This document shows positions 63,742 through 64,000 of a stretch of DNA of 64,000 bases, piece by piece. Made by a program: the position numbers and the translations under genes. The DNA comes from Marinomonas sp. SBI8L (GTDB lineage Bacteria; Pseudomonadota; Gammaproteobacteria; Pseudomonadales; Marinomonadaceae), in NCBI RefSeq assembly GCF_001624705.1, contig NZ_JSEO01000016.1:58461-122460 (forward strand), given 5' to 3'. The first letter of the stretch is position 1. Each line of letters begins with the position of its first letter. Below the pieces are notes generated by a model that made no database searches, was not told the DNA's origin, and saw only the letters and a list, made by a program, of their open reading frames with translations.

Positions 63742-64000
63742 TGTCCCGTCCTGAATAAGGTTGTCACTTCCCAATTCATCATTTGGAGAGTGTTATGCAA
63801 TCAACATCTAAGCGTACTCAGCGCGACTATTCACTCGCTTTTAAATTATCGATTGTCGATCAGGTAGAAAAAGGCGAATTAACTTATAAACAAGCTCAAG
63901 ATAAGTACGGCATTCAAGGTTGCTCTACTGTTTTAGTTTGGCTTCGTAAGCATGGCAAGCTAGATTGGTCTTTAGGGACTCCCCCTTTTTTTCTAAAAGG
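63742..64000 (+). mobile_element. IS3-family insertion sequence, left part only
   Basis: The likely left end TGTCCCGTCCTGAATAAGG (63742-63760) is followed by a transposase orfA whose product fits IS3-family transposases. The rest of the element is outside the window. Confidence 0.7.
63795..64000 (+). CDS. IS3-family transposase OrfA, partial
   Basis: The ATG at 63795 (MQSTSKRTQRDYSLAFKLSI, then VEKGELTYKQAQDKYGIQG and VLVWLRKHGKLDW) opens an HTH region typical of IS3 OrfA proteins that bind the element ends. GGAGAGTGTT precedes the ATG. The run CCCCCTTTTTTTCTAAAAGG at the window end is a possible slippage site for making the OrfAB fusion, but it cannot be judged here. Confidence 0.85.
   Translation, partial: MQSTSKRTQRDYSLAFKLSIVDQVEKGELTYKQAQDKYGIQGCSTVLVWLRKHGKLDWSLGTPPFFLK

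Overview
The window is chromosomal DNA of an AT-rich marine gammaproteobacterium. The evidence is the order tRNA-Leu/queA/tgt/yajC/secD/secF, together with NhaA, VF530 and DUF2986 family proteins, an LpxR-type outer-membrane deacylase and many LysR/EamA pairs. A Marinomonas-like member of the Oceanospirillales fits best, but that placement is inference from gene content; no rRNA is present to test it.

Layout. 1-28.4 kb is mostly ordinary chromosome made of small stress, transport and regulator units: LysE exporter, GlxA-type regulator with an isochorismatase-like hydrolase, a MetR-like LysR opposite an EamA exporter, a second EamA exporter, nhaA, an EAL phosphodiesterase with a CSS-type sensor, a hybrid histidine kinase with an HD-GYP response regulator, SDR/LysR, GrpB, GNAT, VOC, GST and AraC proteins, an old-yellow-enzyme reductase beside a LysR gene killed by one in-frame stop, and a BLUF blue-light sensor. 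28.5-34.1 kb (minus strand) is an unusual operon: a methyltransferase, a binding-protein/permease fusion, a second permease, and a Cache-domain protein whose C-terminal half reads as a pentameric ligand-gated ion channel (pLGIC). No ABC ATPase is present. A broken copy of the channel C-terminus lies just downstream.

34.3-47.2 kb is an accessory block. It has two DUF2589 proteins with a small zinc ribbon, then (plus strand) a lamin-tail-domain protein, a 941-residue protein I cannot place, a phage tail-collar-domain protein and an acyltransferase gene broken by a MITE and a frameshift. Next comes a minus-strand R-body (refractile body) locus: six RebB-type proteins, three companions, and upstream a regulator that fuses a degenerate sigma-54-activator AAA+ domain to an AraC DNA-binding domain. 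A truncated DUF2589 relative sits alone at 7.4 kb.

47.7-53.4 kb holds VF530, LpxR-like, FAD dehydrogenase, a PecS/PecM-like MarR/EamA pair with palindromic operators, and DUF2986. A non-coding element of about 270 bp with CTAG-flanked terminal inverted repeats occurs in full at 41.2 and 53.0 kb and as a 61-bp remnant at 47.6 kb.

53.4-58.0 kb is a small, very AT-rich island integrated exactly in the anticodon loop of a tRNA-Leu(CAA) gene. The two tRNA halves still lie at its edges and share an 8-bp core. The island carries its own intact, different tRNA-Leu(CAA), a frameshifted tyrosine integrase, a decayed MobV relaxase with an oriT-like hairpin, four iterons of exact 22-bp period, a broken rep-like gene next to a 7-bp repeat tract, and an intact EpsG-type polymerase. 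I read it as an integrated, decaying mobilizable plasmid. 58.2-63.7 kb is the housekeeping queA-tgt-yajC-secD-secF run, and the window ends inside an IS3-family insertion sequence.
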